Shown here one piece after another: positions 43,715 to 53,829 of a stretch of DNA of 64,000 nt. The stretch spans positions 1 through 64,000 of the forward strand of contig CAAGCY010000006.1 of the NCBI GenBank assembly GCA_900768465.1, read 5' to 3'. The notes under the pieces are model-generated. The model worked only from the letters and a program-made list of their open reading frames with translations. It had not been told where the DNA came from and searched no databases. A program made the position numbers and the translations under genes. Origin of the DNA: Alphaproteobacteria bacterium. Its GTDB lineage: Bacteria; Pseudomonadota; Alphaproteobacteria; CAAGCB01; CAG-977. Each line of letters begins with the position of its first letter. Positions within the stretch are counted from its first letter, which is position 1.

Positions 43715-44194
43715 ATGGCTGAAATCAAATCTTTCGAAGACTTGAAGCAGACCGCTGAAGCGGTTGTCGCCGAACCCGTCGCCGTTCGCGAACCGCAGCG
43801 CGATAAATTCGGTCGCGCCTATGCCACGGGTCGCCGTAAAGACGCTTCCGCCCGCGTTTGGCTGAAAGCCGGTTCGGGCAAAATCATCATCAACGGCAAA
43901 GATCAGGATGCTTATTTTACCCGTCCCGTTCTGCGCATGCTGATTAACCAGCCGTTTGCGGTTACGAATCGCGAAGGTCAGTTCGACGCCGTTATCACGG
44001 TTTCCGGCGGCGGTTTGTCGGGTCAGGCGGGCGCTGTCCGCCACGGCATCAGCCGTTGCTTGGACAATTATGAACCGGAACTGCACACCGCGTTGAAACG
44101 CGCCGGCTTCTTGACACGCGATCCGCGCGTTGTCGAACGTAAAAAATACGGCAAAGCCAAAGCGCGCCGCAGCTACCAGTTCTCCAAACGTTAA
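43715..44194 (+). CDS. rpsI: 30S ribosomal protein S9
   Basis: 159 residues, with a ~35-residue N-terminal extension common in alphaproteobacterial S9, then the S9 core ([40 protein letters not shown]) and the basic tail ending YQFSKR that contacts P-site tRNA. AAAGGAG precedes the ATG, immediately after rplM. Confidence 0.98.
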   Translation: MAEIKSFEDLKQTAEAVVAEPVAVREPQRDKFGRAYATGRRKDASARVWLKAGSGKIIINGKDQDAYFTRPVLRMLINQPFAVTNREGQFDAVITVSGGGLSGQAGAVRHGISRCLDNYEPELHTALKRAGFLTRDPRVVERKKYGKAKARRSYQFSKR

Positions 44195-44216
44195 TCGTTT
44201 CGGATTGCAACAGAAA

Positions 44217-44246
44217 AGAGTCGCAGATTTGCGGCTCTTTTTTTTT
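44217..44246 (+). terminator. Terminator of rplM-rpsI
   Basis: The stem GAGTCGCA (44218-44225) / TGCGGCTC (44230-44237) with one G-U pair is followed by nine T. The T-tract runs into the stop codon of the convergent recG gene. Confidence 0.92.
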
Positions 44247-46323
44247 ATCCCGCTTTCAGAGCTTTGACGGCTTCGTCTTTGCCGAACAGATATAAAAGCA
44301 CGCGCAGAGCTTTTCCCCGTTCCGACTTCAATTCGGGGTCGATGTTCATTATATATTTGGCGTCGTTGCTTGCCATTTTCAACAAATCCGTGTGCGCCGC
44401 CAAATCCGCGATTTTAAATTCGGGCAATCCGCTTTGTTTCGTTCCCAGCACTTCGCCCGCGCCGCGCAGAATCAAATCCTGTTCCGCGATTTTAAAGCCG
44501 TCTTGCGTTTCGCGCATGGCGGTCAGGCGGGCTTTTGCGGTTTCGCCCAGCGGATCGGTGTAAAGCAATAAACAAGTGGACGCTTTTTGCCCGCGTCCGA
44601 TGCGTCCGCGCAACTGGTGCAGTTGAGCCAGTCCGAACCGTTCCGAATGTTCGATGACCATGACGGTCGCGGCGGGAACGTCCACGCCGACTTCAATAAC
44701 CGTCGTCGCGACCAGAATATCCAGTTCGTTGCCTGCGAATTTTTGCATAATCGCGTCTTTTTCCGCGCTTTTCATCTTGCCGTGAACCAGTCCGACGCGG
44801 TTCGGATAAAGCCGCGACAAGTATTCAAACCGCTGTTCCGCGGCGGCAAGGTCGATTTTTTCGCTTTCTTCAACCAACGGGCAAACCCAATACGCTTTGT
44901 TGCCGTCCGCCAGCGACCGCCCCAAAGCGGCGGCAACTTCGTCCAGTCGGGCGGCGGGCAGAACGCGCGTGGCGATTTCCTTGCGCCCCGGCGGCAGTTC
45001 GTCAATCTGCGACACGTCCATGTCCCCGTAACAAGTAAGGGCGAGCGTGCGCGGAATAGGGGTCGCCGTCATCACCAGCATATCGCTTTTCGTTCCTTTT
45101 TCGGACAAGCTCAAGCGCTGATGCACGCCGAATTTGTGTTGTTCGTCAATGACGGTCAGCGCCAAATCCTTGAAAGTCACGTCTTCGGAAAAAAGGGCGT
45201 GCGTGCCGACGATGATGTCGGCTTGTCCCGACGAAATTTTGTCCAAAATCTCCTGCCGCTTTTTGCCCTTATCCCGCCCCGTCAACAGGACGATGTTGAC
45301 GGCGTCGCCCGCGAATTTTTGCAGTGTCGCAAAGTGCTGGTTCGCCAAGATGTCCGTCGGCGCCATCAAAGCGGCTTGCGTTCCCGCTTCAACGGCGTTC
45401 AGCATGGCAAACAGGGCGACCAAAGTCTTGCCGCTGCCGACATCGCCCTGCACCAAACGCAACATCCTGTCCGATGATTCCATATCGGCGTTGATTTCTT
45501 TTAAGACGCGGATTTGTGCGCCTGTAAGCGAAAAGTTTAAACTGTCAAGAACGTGTTTGCGGATTTTTCCGTTTCCTTTGATTCGTCTGCCTGCCAGTTT
45601 TTTCATATTTTTTCTGACCAAAGCCAGCGCCAACTGGTTCGCAAGCAGTTCGTCGTATGCCAAACGGGCGCGGGCGGCAGGCAAAGCGGACAGGTCGTCT
45701 TCGCTTTTCGGGGCGTGGACGGTCGCCAAAGCGGCGTTGAATGGCTGCCATTTTTCGCGCGCCGTCATGGCGGTGTCCTGCCATTCGGGAAGCGTCGGCA
45801 GCTTGTCCAGTTCGCTGCGGACGGCTTTGTTCAACACCTTGCCCGACAGTCCCGCGGTCAGCGGATAAACACATTCTATCGCCGGAATTTTGTCCAAATC
45901 GGACGGGGAAACGATATAGTCCGGATGCAGCATTTGGGCAAAGCTGTTTGCCCGTTCGACCTTGCCGCTGATCAGGCGCACTTGATTCAAGGGCAGGGCT
46001 TGGGCGGGGTAATCGCCGTATGCGTGAAAAAAGATGACGGCGATTTCCCCCGTTTCGTCGCGGCATAACACGCGGTAAGGGCTTTTTCGCGTGGCGGGTT
46101 TGCGGTGTTCGACGGCGGTGACTTCGATAGTGGCGACGCTGTTTTCGGGGGCGTCGGCAATCGTTGTTTTCAATCGGCGGTCGATAACGCCCGTCGGCAT
46201 GTGCGCCAATAAGTCGAAAACGACTTTGCACCCCAGCTTTTCGCACAAAGCGGCTGTTTTTTTGCCAATGCCCGCAACGCTGTCCAAAGCGGCAAAGTAC
46301 GGGTATAAAATTTCGGGGCGCAT
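44245..46323 (-). CDS. recG: ATP-dependent DNA helicase RecG
   Basis: The 692-residue protein has an N-terminal OB wedge domain. The superfamily 2 helicase core follows: Walker A QGDVGSGKTLVAL, DEQHKFGVHQRL motif II, TATPIPRTLALTCYGDMD motif III and the C-terminal RGRIGRGQKAS and QSGLPEFKIADL blocks. RecG remodels stalled replication forks and branched DNA. The start is supported by AGGA eight bases ahead. It is divergent from mfd, another DNA-repair translocase of similar motor architecture. Confidence 0.97.
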   Translation of the reverse strand: MRPEILYPYFAALDSVAGIGKKTAALCEKLGCKVVFDLLAHMPTGVIDRRLKTTIADAPENSVATIEVTAVEHRKPATRKSPYRVLCRDETGEIAVIFFHAYGDYPAQALPLNQVRLISGKVERANSFAQMLHPDYIVSPSDLDKIPAIECVYPLTAGLSGKVLNKAVRSELDKLPTLPEWQDTAMTAREKWQPFNAALATVHAPKSEDDLSALPAARARLAYDELLANQLALALVRKNMKKLAGRRIKGNGKIRKHVLDSLNFSLTGAQIRVLKEINADMESSDRMLRLVQGDVGSGKTLVALFAMLNAVEAGTQAALMAPTDILANQHFATLQKFAGDAVNIVLLTGRDKGKKRQEILDKISSGQADIIVGTHALFSEDVTFKDLALTVIDEQHKFGVHQRLSLSEKGTKSDMLVMTATPIPRTLALTCYGDMDVSQIDELPPGRKEIATRVLPAARLDEVAAALGRSLADGNKAYWVCPLVEESEKIDLAAAEQRFEYLSRLYPNRVGLVHGKMKSAEKDAIMQKFAGNELDILVATTVIEVGVDVPAATVMVIEHSERFGLAQLHQLRGRIGRGQKASTCLLLYTDPLGETAKARLTAMRETQDGFKIAEQDLILRGAGEVLGTKQSGLPEFKIADLAAHTDLLKMASNDAKYIMNIDPELKSERGKALRVLLYLFGKDEAVKALKAG

Positions 46324-46400
46324 GGGCGTTTCCTAAAAATAACAGGTGATTTTCTTTTGTTCCTATTGTAATTTATCTGATTAACGGAGCAAGTTTAAAA

Positions 46401-49400
46401 ATGCCGAAATTTACAAAAAGTCCTCAAACAAGCCTGCTGGCGGGCGTTCCCGAAAGCTTTACGCCGATTGCTTTAAGCCAAATCGCCGACCAAACGGACG
46501 ACGTGCTGTATGTGTGCCGCGATGAAATGCAGTTGGCGCAAACGGCGGCGAACTTGGCTTTTTTCGACACAAAGGCGGAGATTTTGACTTTTCCCGCATG
46601 GGACACCGTGCCGTACGACCGCGTGTCGCCCAACACCGACGTTGTGGCGAAAAGGCTGGAAACGCTGACCCGTCTGCACGGCGGAAAGGGCAAACAGCCC
46701 CGTATCGTTTTGACGACCGTTGCGGCGTTGCTTCAACGCGTGCCGCCGTTCGATTTTTTCGCCGCGTCTTTGACCGCCGAAGTCGGTAAAACATTTGACG
46801 AGGACGCTTTCAAGGCTTTTTTGGAAAAGAACGGCTATCAGCGCACCGAACAAGTCATGGAGGCGGGCGAATACGCCGTTCGCGGCGGCATTGTCGATGT
46901 GTTCGCCCCCGGTACGGCAGAGCCTTTGCGCCTTGATTTGTTCGGCGACGAACTGGAAAGCATCCGCACGTTCGACCCGATGACCCAGCGCACCAGCGGC
47001 GCGTTGCCCCGCTTTGTGTTCCGTCCCGTCAGCGAAGTCGCGCTGGATGACGAATCCGTGTCGCGATTCAGAACGCGATACCGCGAGCTGTTCGGTGCGG
47101 GGACGAACGATATTTTATACGAAAGCATTTCCGAACACCGCCGTTTCCAAGGCATGGAGCATTGGCTTCCTTTGTTTCACGACGGAATGGACACTTTGTT
47201 TGCTTTTGTTCCCGACGCGGTCGTCGTTTGGGAATATCAGGCGGACGAAGCCGTCAAAGCCCGCTTGGAGCAAATCGACGAGTTTTATAACGCCCGCTTG
47301 GACGCGGAAAAAAACGGATTGAGCGAAAGCGGCATGATTTATCATCCCGTTCCCGTCGAACGGATGTTTGTGAGCGCGGACGAGCTTCAATCTTTACTGC
47401 GTCCCCGTGCGGTTTACCGATTGTTTCCGTTTGCCGCGCCCGATTACGACGGCGAACTGCCCGCGCAAGATATGGGCGGCAGAAACGGCAAGGATTTTTC
47501 CGCCGAACGCGCTTTGCCCGAAATCGATATTTACGACGCGGTGCGAAAATTCATTGTTGCGGAACGTCTGGCGAAAAGAAACGTGATATTGACCGCTTTT
47601 ACAAGCGGTTCCCGCTCCAGAATCGCGGGTTTGCTGAGAGAGCGCGGCGCGCCGACGGTCGAAGTCGATTCTTGGGCGCAAGCTTTGGCGGTCAGGGACG
47701 GCACGGCGTTTGCGGTGTTACCGCTGACCGAGGGCTTTAAGACGGATTCTTGCACCGTATTGTCCGAAGCCGATATTTTCGGCGACCGTTTGGCGCGTCC
47801 CGTGCGCAAAAAGCGGCGCGGAGACCAATTCATTTCCGATGTGTCCGCGTTGAACGAGGGCGATTTGGTCGTTCATATCGACCACGGCATCGGGCGGTAC
47901 GAAGGTTTGAGGACTTTGCAGGTCGGCGGGGCGCCGCACGACTGTGTGTGCTTGGTGTACGCCGACGACGACAAGCTGTTCGTTCCCGTCGAAAACATCG
48001 AAGTGCTGTCCCGTTACGGCTCCGACCAAGCCACCGCCGTGCTGGACAAGCTGGGCGGTCACGCGTGGCAGGCGCGCAAGGCGAAGCTGAAAAAGCGTAT
48101 TCGCGACATGGCGGACGCTTTGATAAAAGTTGCGGCTGAACGCCACTTGCGCAAAGCGGAGCGTCTGCCCGTGCCCGAAGGGGTTTACGATGATTTTTGC
48201 GCGCGTTTTCCTTATGCCGAAACGGAAGATCAGGAAAAAAGCATTCAAGACGTGCTGTCCGATTTGTCCGAAGGTCGTCCCATGGACAGGCTGGTGTGCG
48301 GCGATGTCGGCTTCGGCAAAACCGAAGTCGCTTTGCGCGCGGCGTTTGCGGCGGCGATGAACGGGGCGCAGGTCGCCGTTGTCGTGCCGACAACTTTGCT
48401 TGCCCGCCAGCACTATGAAACGTTCAAAGCGCGCTTGGCGGGATTTCCGCTGCGGCTGGCTCAGCTGTCGCGCTTGGTCAACGCCAAAACGACGGCGCAG
48501 ACCAAAAAGGAACTCGAGGAGGGCAAAATCGACATTGTGGTCGGGACGCACGCCTTGCTGTCCAAGAATATCCGCTTTGCGAACTTGGGGTTGCTGATTG
48601 TGGACGAAGAACAGCATTTCGGCGTCGCGCACAAGGAACGCTTGAAACAGCTGAAAGCCAACGTTCACGTTTTGACTTTGACGGCAACGCCCATTCCGCG
48701 CACTTTGCAAATGGCGCTGACGGGGGTGAGGGAGCTGAGCATCATCGCAACGCCGCCCGTCGACCGTTTGGCGGTACGCACGTTCGTTTTGCCGTTCGAC
48801 CCCGTGATTATCCGCGAAGCTTTGGTGCGCGAACGCATGCGCGGCGGTCAGACGTTCTATGTTTGCCCGCGCATCGCCGATATGGACGAAGTCAAAAGAA
48901 AACTGGATGTGCTTGTTCCCGAAATCCGCGTGGTCGCCGCTCACGGCAGGATGACGCCGACGGAATTGGAAGACATTATGACCGCTTTTGCGGATAAAAA
49001 GTACGATGTTTTGCTGTCCACGACGATTATTGAATCGGGGCTGGACATGCCGTCGGTCAACACGATAATCATTCACCGCGCGGATATGTTCGGCTTGGCG
49101 CAGTTGTATCAGCTGCGAGGGCGCGTCGGACGCGGCAAAACGCGCGGCTACGCGTATCTGACTTTGCCGTCGAACCGTTCGGTCAACAAAACCGCGCTGA
49201 AGCGTATGGAAGTTATGCAAAAGCTGGATACGCTGGGGGCGGGCTTCACGCTTGCCAGTTATGACTTGGACATTCGCGGGGCGGGCAATCTGCTGGGCGA
49301 AGAACAGTCGGGACATATCCGCGAAGTCGGTATCGAGCTTTATCAAAAAATGCTGGAGGAAGCGGTCGCTCAAGCCCGTGCGGGCGAAGCGGAAACGGAC

Positions 49401-49886
49401 GGAGAATCCGATTGGTCGCCGCAGATTTCAACGGGCATTCCCGTCCTTATTCCCGAAACCTACATACGCGATTTGGGTGTGCGCATGGGGCTGTACAAAC
49501 GGTTGGCGGATGTGCAGGAATTGGATGAAATCGACGGGTTTGCCGCCGAATTGGCGGACAGGTTCGGTCCTTTGCCGCCCGAAGTCGAAAACCTGCTGGA
49601 AATCATCGCCATCAAGGTTTTGTGCCGCAAAGCAAACGTCGAAAAAATCGAAGCCGGTCCCAAAGGAGCGGTGTTGACTTTGCATGAAAACCGTTTTCCG
49701 AACCCCGCGGGATTGGTTTCCTTTATTGCTCAGAACCGCGGCGCGGCGAAATTGCGTCCGGACCAGAAAATCGTGTGCATCAGGGATTGGGAAACGCCGA
49801 AAGACCGTATTCGCGGCATGCGCAAGCTGATGATGAAAATATCAAAGATTGCCGTTGAAAATCAAAACGATGTTAAAATTTCTTAA
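46401..49886 (+). CDS. mfd: Transcription-repair coupling factor Mfd
   Basis: This 1161-residue protein has the UvrB-like N-terminal module, a CarD-like RNA-polymerase-binding domain (LNEGDLVVHIDHGIGRYEGL), a RecG-like motor with GDVGFGKTEVALRAAF, DEEQHFGVAHKERLK and TATPIPRTLQMALTG, and the C-terminal TRCF domain. Mfd displaces stalled RNA polymerase and recruits UvrA. Full family length. GGAG lies about a dozen bases before the ATG. purU follows after 18 bases and is probably read with it. Confidence 0.98.
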   Translation: MPKFTKSPQTSLLAGVPESFTPIALSQIADQTDDVLYVCRDEMQLAQTAANLAFFDTKAEILTFPAWDTVPYDRVSPNTDVVAKRLETLTRLHGGKGKQPRIVLTTVAALLQRVPPFDFFAASLTAEVGKTFDEDAFKAFLEKNGYQRTEQVMEAGEYAVRGGIVDVFAPGTAEPLRLDLFGDELESIRTFDPMTQRTSGALPRFVFRPVSEVALDDESVSRFRTRYRELFGAGTNDILYESISEHRRFQGMEHWLPLFHDGMDTLFAFVPDAVVVWEYQADEAVKARLEQIDEFYNARLDAEKNGLSESGMIYHPVPVERMFVSADELQSLLRPRAVYRLFPFAAPDYDGELPAQDMGGRNGKDFSAERALPEIDIYDAVRKFIVAERLAKRNVILTAFTSGSRSRIAGLLRERGAPTVEVDSWAQALAVRDGTAFAVLPLTEGFKTDSCTVLSEADIFGDRLARPVRKKRRGDQFISDVSALNEGDLVVHIDHGIGRYEGLRTLQVGGAPHDCVCLVYADDDKLFVPVENIEVLSRYGSDQATAVLDKLGGHAWQARKAKLKKRIRDMADALIKVAAERHLRKAERLPVPEGVYDDFCARFPYAETEDQEKSIQDVLSDLSEGRPMDRLVCGDVGFGKTEVALRAAFAAAMNGAQVAVVVPTTLLARQHYETFKARLAGFPLRLAQLSRLVNAKTTAQTKKELEEGKIDIVVGTHALLSKNIRFANLGLLIVDEEQHFGVAHKERLKQLKANVHVLTLTATPIPRTLQMALTGVRELSIIATPPVDRLAVRTFVLPFDPVIIREALVRERMRGGQTFYVCPRIADMDEVKRKLDVLVPEIRVVAAHGRMTPTELEDIMTAFADKKYDVLLSTTIIESGLDMPSVNTIIIHRADMFGLAQLYQLRGRVGRGKTRGYAYLTLPSNRSVNKTALKRMEVMQKLDTLGAGFTLASYDLDIRGAGNLLGEEQSGHIREVGIELYQKMLEEAVAQARAGEAETDGESDWSPQISTGIPVLIPETYIRDLGVRMGLYKRLADVQELDEIDGFAAELADRFGPLPPEVENLLEIIAIKVLCRKANVEKIEAGPKGAVLTLHENRFPNPAGLVSFIAQNRGAAKLRPDQKIVCIRDWETPKDRIRGMRKLMMKISKIAVENQNDVKIS

Positions 49887-49904
49887 GAAAGAGGATTAAG
49901 TAAA

Positions 49905-50774
49905 ATGGCTTTGGAAACACATATTTTAACCCTCAGCTGTCCCGACAGAACGGGCATAGCCGCGCGTGTTTTTTCCAAAATCGCGGCGGAAGGCGGCTTT
50001 GTCAAAGAAGCCGCGCAGTTCGGCGACGAACTCAGCCGTCTGTTCTTTATGCGCATTGTGTTCACGACGGACACGGCGGAAAGCATGCGTCCCGTTTTGC
50101 GTGAATCGTTCAAGCCTTTGGCGGCGGAATACAAAATGGACTGGAAACTGCACAATGGCGACCGTCCCGCGCGTTTGCTGCTGCTGGTGTCCAAAGAAAG
50201 CCATTGTTTGAACGACTTGCTGCAGCGCTGGCGGACGGGGCTTTTGAACGTCGATATTGCGGGCGTCGTTTCCAACCACGAGGATATGCGCGAATTCGTC
50301 GAATGGAACAAAATTCCGTATCATTATCTGCCTTTGCCCGCGGGGTCGAGCTTTGAAGCCAAGCGCGCGCAGGAAAACAAGATTTTGCAGCTTGCCGCCG
50401 ATTTGCGCGTCGATTTGGTTGTTTTGGCGCGTTATATGCAGATTTTGTCCGACGATATGTGCCGCGCGCTGCAGGGGCATTGCATCAATATCCACCATTC
50501 GTTTCTGCCCAGCTTCAAGGGCGCGAAACCGTATCACCAAGCCTATGAACGCGGGGTTAAGCTGATTGGCGCGACGGCGCACTATGTTACCGCCGATTTG
50601 GACGAAGGTCCGATTATCGAACAGGCGGTCGAACGCGTCGATCACACTTTTACGCCCGCAAAGCTGATTGCCGTCGGCAAAGATTTGGAAAATATTGTGT
50701 TGGCGCGCGCCGTGCGTTATCATACCGAACGACGGATTTTGCTGAACGGTCGCCGCACCGTTATCTTTAAGTGA
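49905..50774 (+). CDS. purU: Formyltetrahydrofolate deformylase
   Basis: The 289-residue protein has an N-terminal ACT domain (about 1-80, ILTLSCPDRTGIAARVFSKIAAEGG) and a formyltransferase-fold C-terminus with the Asn-His-Asp set in NIHHSFLPSFKGAKPYHQAYERGV and TADLDEGPIIEQ. It hydrolyses 10-formyl-THF to formate and THF, balancing one-carbon supply for purine synthesis. It lies between mfd and the Sel1 gene, eight bases before the latter. Confidence 0.95.
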   Translation: MALETHILTLSCPDRTGIAARVFSKIAAEGGFVKEAAQFGDELSRLFFMRIVFTTDTAESMRPVLRESFKPLAAEYKMDWKLHNGDRPARLLLLVSKESHCLNDLLQRWRTGLLNVDIAGVVSNHEDMREFVEWNKIPYHYLPLPAGSSFEAKRAQENKILQLAADLRVDLVVLARYMQILSDDMCRALQGHCINIHHSFLPSFKGAKPYHQAYERGVKLIGATAHYVTADLDEGPIIEQAVERVDHTFTPAKLIAVGKDLENIVLARAVRYHTERRILLNGRRTVIFK

Positions 50775-50782
50775 GGTTTCCA

Positions 50783-52309
50783 ATGAATAAAACACGCCTG
50801 TTTTTGCTAAGCGGCATTTCTCTGTTTGCCTTGTCGACCGCGGCGAACGCGACTTTGCAGGAAGCCGTCGACGCCATCAAAGACAAAGATTACGTCTTTG
50901 CCGTACAGGAATTGAACCGTTTGGTCAAAGACGACAACAACACGGACGCTTTGTACCATTTGGGGCGGCTGTACGAAAACGGCTGGGGTGTTGAAAAAAA
51001 CGAAGAAAAGGCGTTGGATTTTTATAAAAAATCGGCGGAAACAGGTGAAGAAAAATCGGCTTTGAAAGTGGGAAACGCTTATTATCTGGGCAAAGGCGTC
51101 GTCAAAAGCCATGCGGAAGCGTTCCGCTGGTATAAAAAGGCGGCGGAAAAAGGAAACTATGCCGCTTTGTACAACATCGGTCTGATGTTTGATGAAGGAA
51201 CGGGCGTGCGCAAAGACCCCGTCAAAGCTTTCGAATACTACAAAAAATCGGGGGATATGGGATACGGTCCCGCTCAGTACACATTGGGGGGGATGTATTT
51301 GAAAGGCAAAGGAACGCCGCAGGATTTTACGGCGGCTATCCGCTGGTATAAACTCGCCGCCGACCAAGGCGACAGCAAAGCGCAGATGGATTTGGCGAAA
51401 TTGTTCGGAAATACGGACTTGCGCGGGTTGCCGTTCAGCTTGATTGGGGCGCACATGTATTACAACCTGGTTTCGGCGTACGCTTCGTCGCCGATGAAAG
51501 AGGAAGCCGCGGCTTTGCGTGACGAGGTCACTTTGAAAATGCAGCCGCAAGAAGTGCAGGAAGCACAAAACCGCGCACAAAGGTGGCGCAAAAAATCCAG
51601 AACGGAATCCATTCCTTCCATGCAGGATACGGCGGGACTGGAGGAAGAATTGGGCGAAAACAGACGCAAACAAACGGCGCAAATCGAAACGGAGGAAATC
51701 AAGCCGACCGTCAAAACCGACAAAGCCACCATGCTGGTAGCCGCGGGTATCGGACGGCGAGAGCTTAGCGATGCCGTGCGCGCCGATAATTTTCAGCCTA
51801 TTTTGGACAAGCTGATTCCCAACGCCGAAAAAGGCGATGTTATCGCTCAGCTGGCTTTGGGTGACTTGTACACTTTGGGGCAGGGGATGAAAGCCGACAC
51901 GTCGGAAGCGTTTAAATGGTATAGCAAAGCGGCGGAGAAAAACAACGCCATCGCTTTTTACAAATTGGGACCGATGTATTGTGAAGGCGAGGCTGTTTCG
52001 CCCGATCTGGCGGCGTGTTATATGTACTTTTTATTGGCGAAAAAGTACGCGGACAAAGATTCTTTGCCCGCAATCGAAGAAACCATCAAAATGCTGGACG
52101 AAAACTTGAACCTGCAAATCCGTGATGCGGGAACGAAACTGGCGGAAAATTACGGTAAATCCGACAAGCAGGAAGCCCCCAAAAAAGGATTGTTTGAGGG
52201 GCTGAAAGAAAAATTTATGAAAAAAGACGATGAAGAAGTCGAAAACGAAGTCGTCAAACCCGCCAAAGAAGAACCGACGGACGCCGACGACTTCTTTGCC
52301 GATATGTAA
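50783..52309 (+). CDS. Exported Sel1-repeat (TPR-like) protein
   Basis: 508 residues. The signal peptide (MNKTRLFLLSGISLFALSTAANA) is followed by about five Sel1 repeats in the N-terminal half (ALYHLGRLYENGWGVEKNEEKALDFYKKSAE and similar), a charged linker, and two more repeats late in the protein (AQLALGDLYTLGQGMKADTSEAFKWYSKAAE). The C-terminus is acidic. Sel1 proteins are periplasmic or surface scaffolds; the partner is unknown. ATG 50783 with GAGG upstream is used, not the GTG at 50771. Confidence 0.88.
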   Translation: MNKTRLFLLSGISLFALSTAANATLQEAVDAIKDKDYVFAVQELNRLVKDDNNTDALYHLGRLYENGWGVEKNEEKALDFYKKSAETGEEKSALKVGNAYYLGKGVVKSHAEAFRWYKKAAEKGNYAALYNIGLMFDEGTGVRKDPVKAFEYYKKSGDMGYGPAQYTLGGMYLKGKGTPQDFTAAIRWYKLAADQGDSKAQMDLAKLFGNTDLRGLPFSLIGAHMYYNLVSAYASSPMKEEAAALRDEVTLKMQPQEVQEAQNRAQRWRKKSRTESIPSMQDTAGLEEELGENRRKQTAQIETEEIKPTVKTDKATMLVAAGIGRRELSDAVRADNFQPILDKLIPNAEKGDVIAQLALGDLYTLGQGMKADTSEAFKWYSKAAEKNNAIAFYKLGPMYCEGEAVSPDLAACYMYFLLAKKYADKDSLPAIEETIKMLDENLNLQIRDAGTKLAENYGKSDKQEAPKKGLFEGLKEKFMKKDDEEVENEVVKPAKEEPTDADDFFADM

Positions 52310-52321
52310 AGGAAAAAACGT

Positions 52322-53077
52322 ATGGAAAGTATTTTGGAATTGTCCGACGGCAAACAGCTGTCTTATCGCTTTAACAACGGAAGCAAAGGACCGACCGTTG
52401 TTTTCATGCATGGCAGTTTGTCCGATAAAAACGGGGCAAAATCGTTGATGTTGGAAAAATTGTGCGAAGAAAACGATGTCCCCTTTGTCGCGTTTGATTT
52501 TACGGGGCATGGCGAATCGTCGGGCGAATATACGGACGGGACAATCGGAATTTGGTTCAAAGACGCGCTGGATATTATCGACCGCGTTGTTGTCGGGGAT
52601 GTCATTCTGGTCGGCAGTTCCTTGGGCGGCTGGATTTCCCTGCTGACGGCGCAGGCTTTGCCCGAACGCGTCAAAGCCGTTATCGGGCTTGCCGCCGCCG
52701 CCGATTTTACCAAAGACGTCTGGGCGTCTTTTTCCGTTGAACAAAAACAGGAAGTTTTGGATAAAGGCGTTCTTTACATCCCGAACGGATGGACGGAGCA
52801 GGGCGATCCGTGGACAAAGCGTCTGTTCAGCGACGCCGAGCATTTTTACGTTTTGAATGGCGAGGGCAGCTTGAATATCGATTGCCCCGTTGTTTTAATC
52901 CACGGGAAGAAAGATGATTGCGTTTCGTTCAAAAAGTCTTTTGAGATAATGGATTGCTTGAAAACCGATAACTGTAAAGTGATTGTTTTAAAAAACAGCG
53001 GACATCGCTTGGCTGACGAGTGTGACTTGGCTGTTTTGAAACAAGAACTGATAACGCTGTTGAATAAATCGGAATAA
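52322..53077 (+). CDS. Alpha/beta hydrolase
   Basis: The 251-residue protein has the nucleophile elbow GSSLGG with Ser100, an Asp at 198 or 199 (HGKKDDCVSF) and His228 (NSGHRL), giving a full catalytic triad. An oxyanion HG motif (VVFMHGSLSDKNG) is present. There is no signal peptide, so it is cytosolic. An esterase or peptidase role is likely; the substrate is unknown. AAGGA precedes the ATG 12 bases after the Sel1 gene, so the two are co-transcribed. A terminator follows. Confidence 0.85.
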   Translation: MESILELSDGKQLSYRFNNGSKGPTVVFMHGSLSDKNGAKSLMLEKLCEENDVPFVAFDFTGHGESSGEYTDGTIGIWFKDALDIIDRVVVGDVILVGSSLGGWISLLTAQALPERVKAVIGLAAAADFTKDVWASFSVEQKQEVLDKGVLYIPNGWTEQGDPWTKRLFSDAEHFYVLNGEGSLNIDCPVVLIHGKKDDCVSFKKSFEIMDCLKTDNCKVIVLKNSGHRLADECDLAVLKQELITLLNKSE

Positions 53078-53094
53078 GGAAAACAACCGAATTC

Positions 53095-53135
53095 AAAGCG
53101 GCAAGTTCTTACGAGCTTGCCGCTTTGTCGTTTTT
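53095..53135 (+). terminator. Terminator of the mfd-purU-sel1-hydrolase unit
   Basis: The 11-bp stem AAAGCGGCAAG (53095-53105) / CTTGCCGCTTT (53116-53126) is followed by GTCGTTTTT. It also separates this unit from the convergent motB gene. Confidence 0.85.
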
Positions 53136-53155
53136 GGAATAACGGAAACGCGTGA

Positions 53156-53818
53156 TTATTTGTAAACGGGATCCATACGCAACAAAACGCGGCGGTTGCG
53201 TTGCTGGTTGTGCGGAATGGGATTGCCGTAAGCGTCGCGGTTGGGATAGCGCGGCTGAATGTCCGACATGCCGACGGCGCGCAAACGCGTTGCGTCCAAT
53301 CCTCCGGCTATCAGAGCGCGGGCAACGGCGGACGCGCGGGCGGACGACAATTCCCAGTTTGACGGGAATTGCGCCGTGTGTATCGGAGCGTCATCGGTGT
53401 GTCCCTGCACTTCGAAACGGAACAGGCTGTACCGCGGTTCTTTCAACGTTGCCGCCAGTTTTCTTAAAATGGGATAGGCGGCGGCTTTCAGTTCCGCCGA
53501 ACCGCTGTCGAAAAAGGTGTCGGCTTCCAAATCCAGCGTAACGCCGATATGGTCACTGCCCAACAAAGCTTCCTTGTCCATTTTCAACGTCTTGATGTCC
53601 GAACTTAAATCGGCGACCAGCATGCTGACGGGCTGTTCCACCTTTTTATCCATAAAGTCGCGGGAAATACCCGTTCGGATTTGTTCGAACATTACCGTAT
53701 CGACTTTCGATGCCGCCAGCAGCATAACGAAAAAGCACAGCAACAGCGTTACCATGTCGCTGTAAGTCGTCATCCATTCTTCCAGATTTTCATCGGTTTT
53801 TTTGGGAGGCATCGGCAT
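53156..53818 (-). CDS. motB: Flagellar motor stator protein MotB
   Basis: The 220-residue protein has one N-terminal membrane helix with the proton-binding Asp21 (WMTTYSDMVTLLLCFFVMLLA), a plug-like segment, and a C-terminal OmpA/MotB peptidoglycan-binding domain (FEVQGHTDDAPI...SARASAVARALI, ending QQRNRRVLLRM). It forms stator units with MotA, whose gene lies 11 bases upstream. No other flagellar gene is in the window, so the flagellar role is inferred from the family. Confidence 0.9.
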   Translation of the reverse strand: MPMPPKKTDENLEEWMTTYSDMVTLLLCFFVMLLAASKVDTVMFEQIRTGISRDFMDKKVEQPVSMLVADLSSDIKTLKMDKEALLGSDHIGVTLDLEADTFFDSGSAELKAAAYPILRKLAATLKEPRYSLFRFEVQGHTDDAPIHTAQFPSNWELSSARASAVARALIAGGLDATRLRAVGMSDIQPRYPNRDAYGNPIPHNQQRNRRVLLRMDPVYK

Positions 53819-53829
53819 ATCGGTCGTCC

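Noticed and set aside
47718..49373. 551-codon minus-strand ORF opposite mfd
   Set aside because: Composition (His, Gln, Arg-rich) is that of an antisense shadow, and mfd is fully conserved on the other strand.
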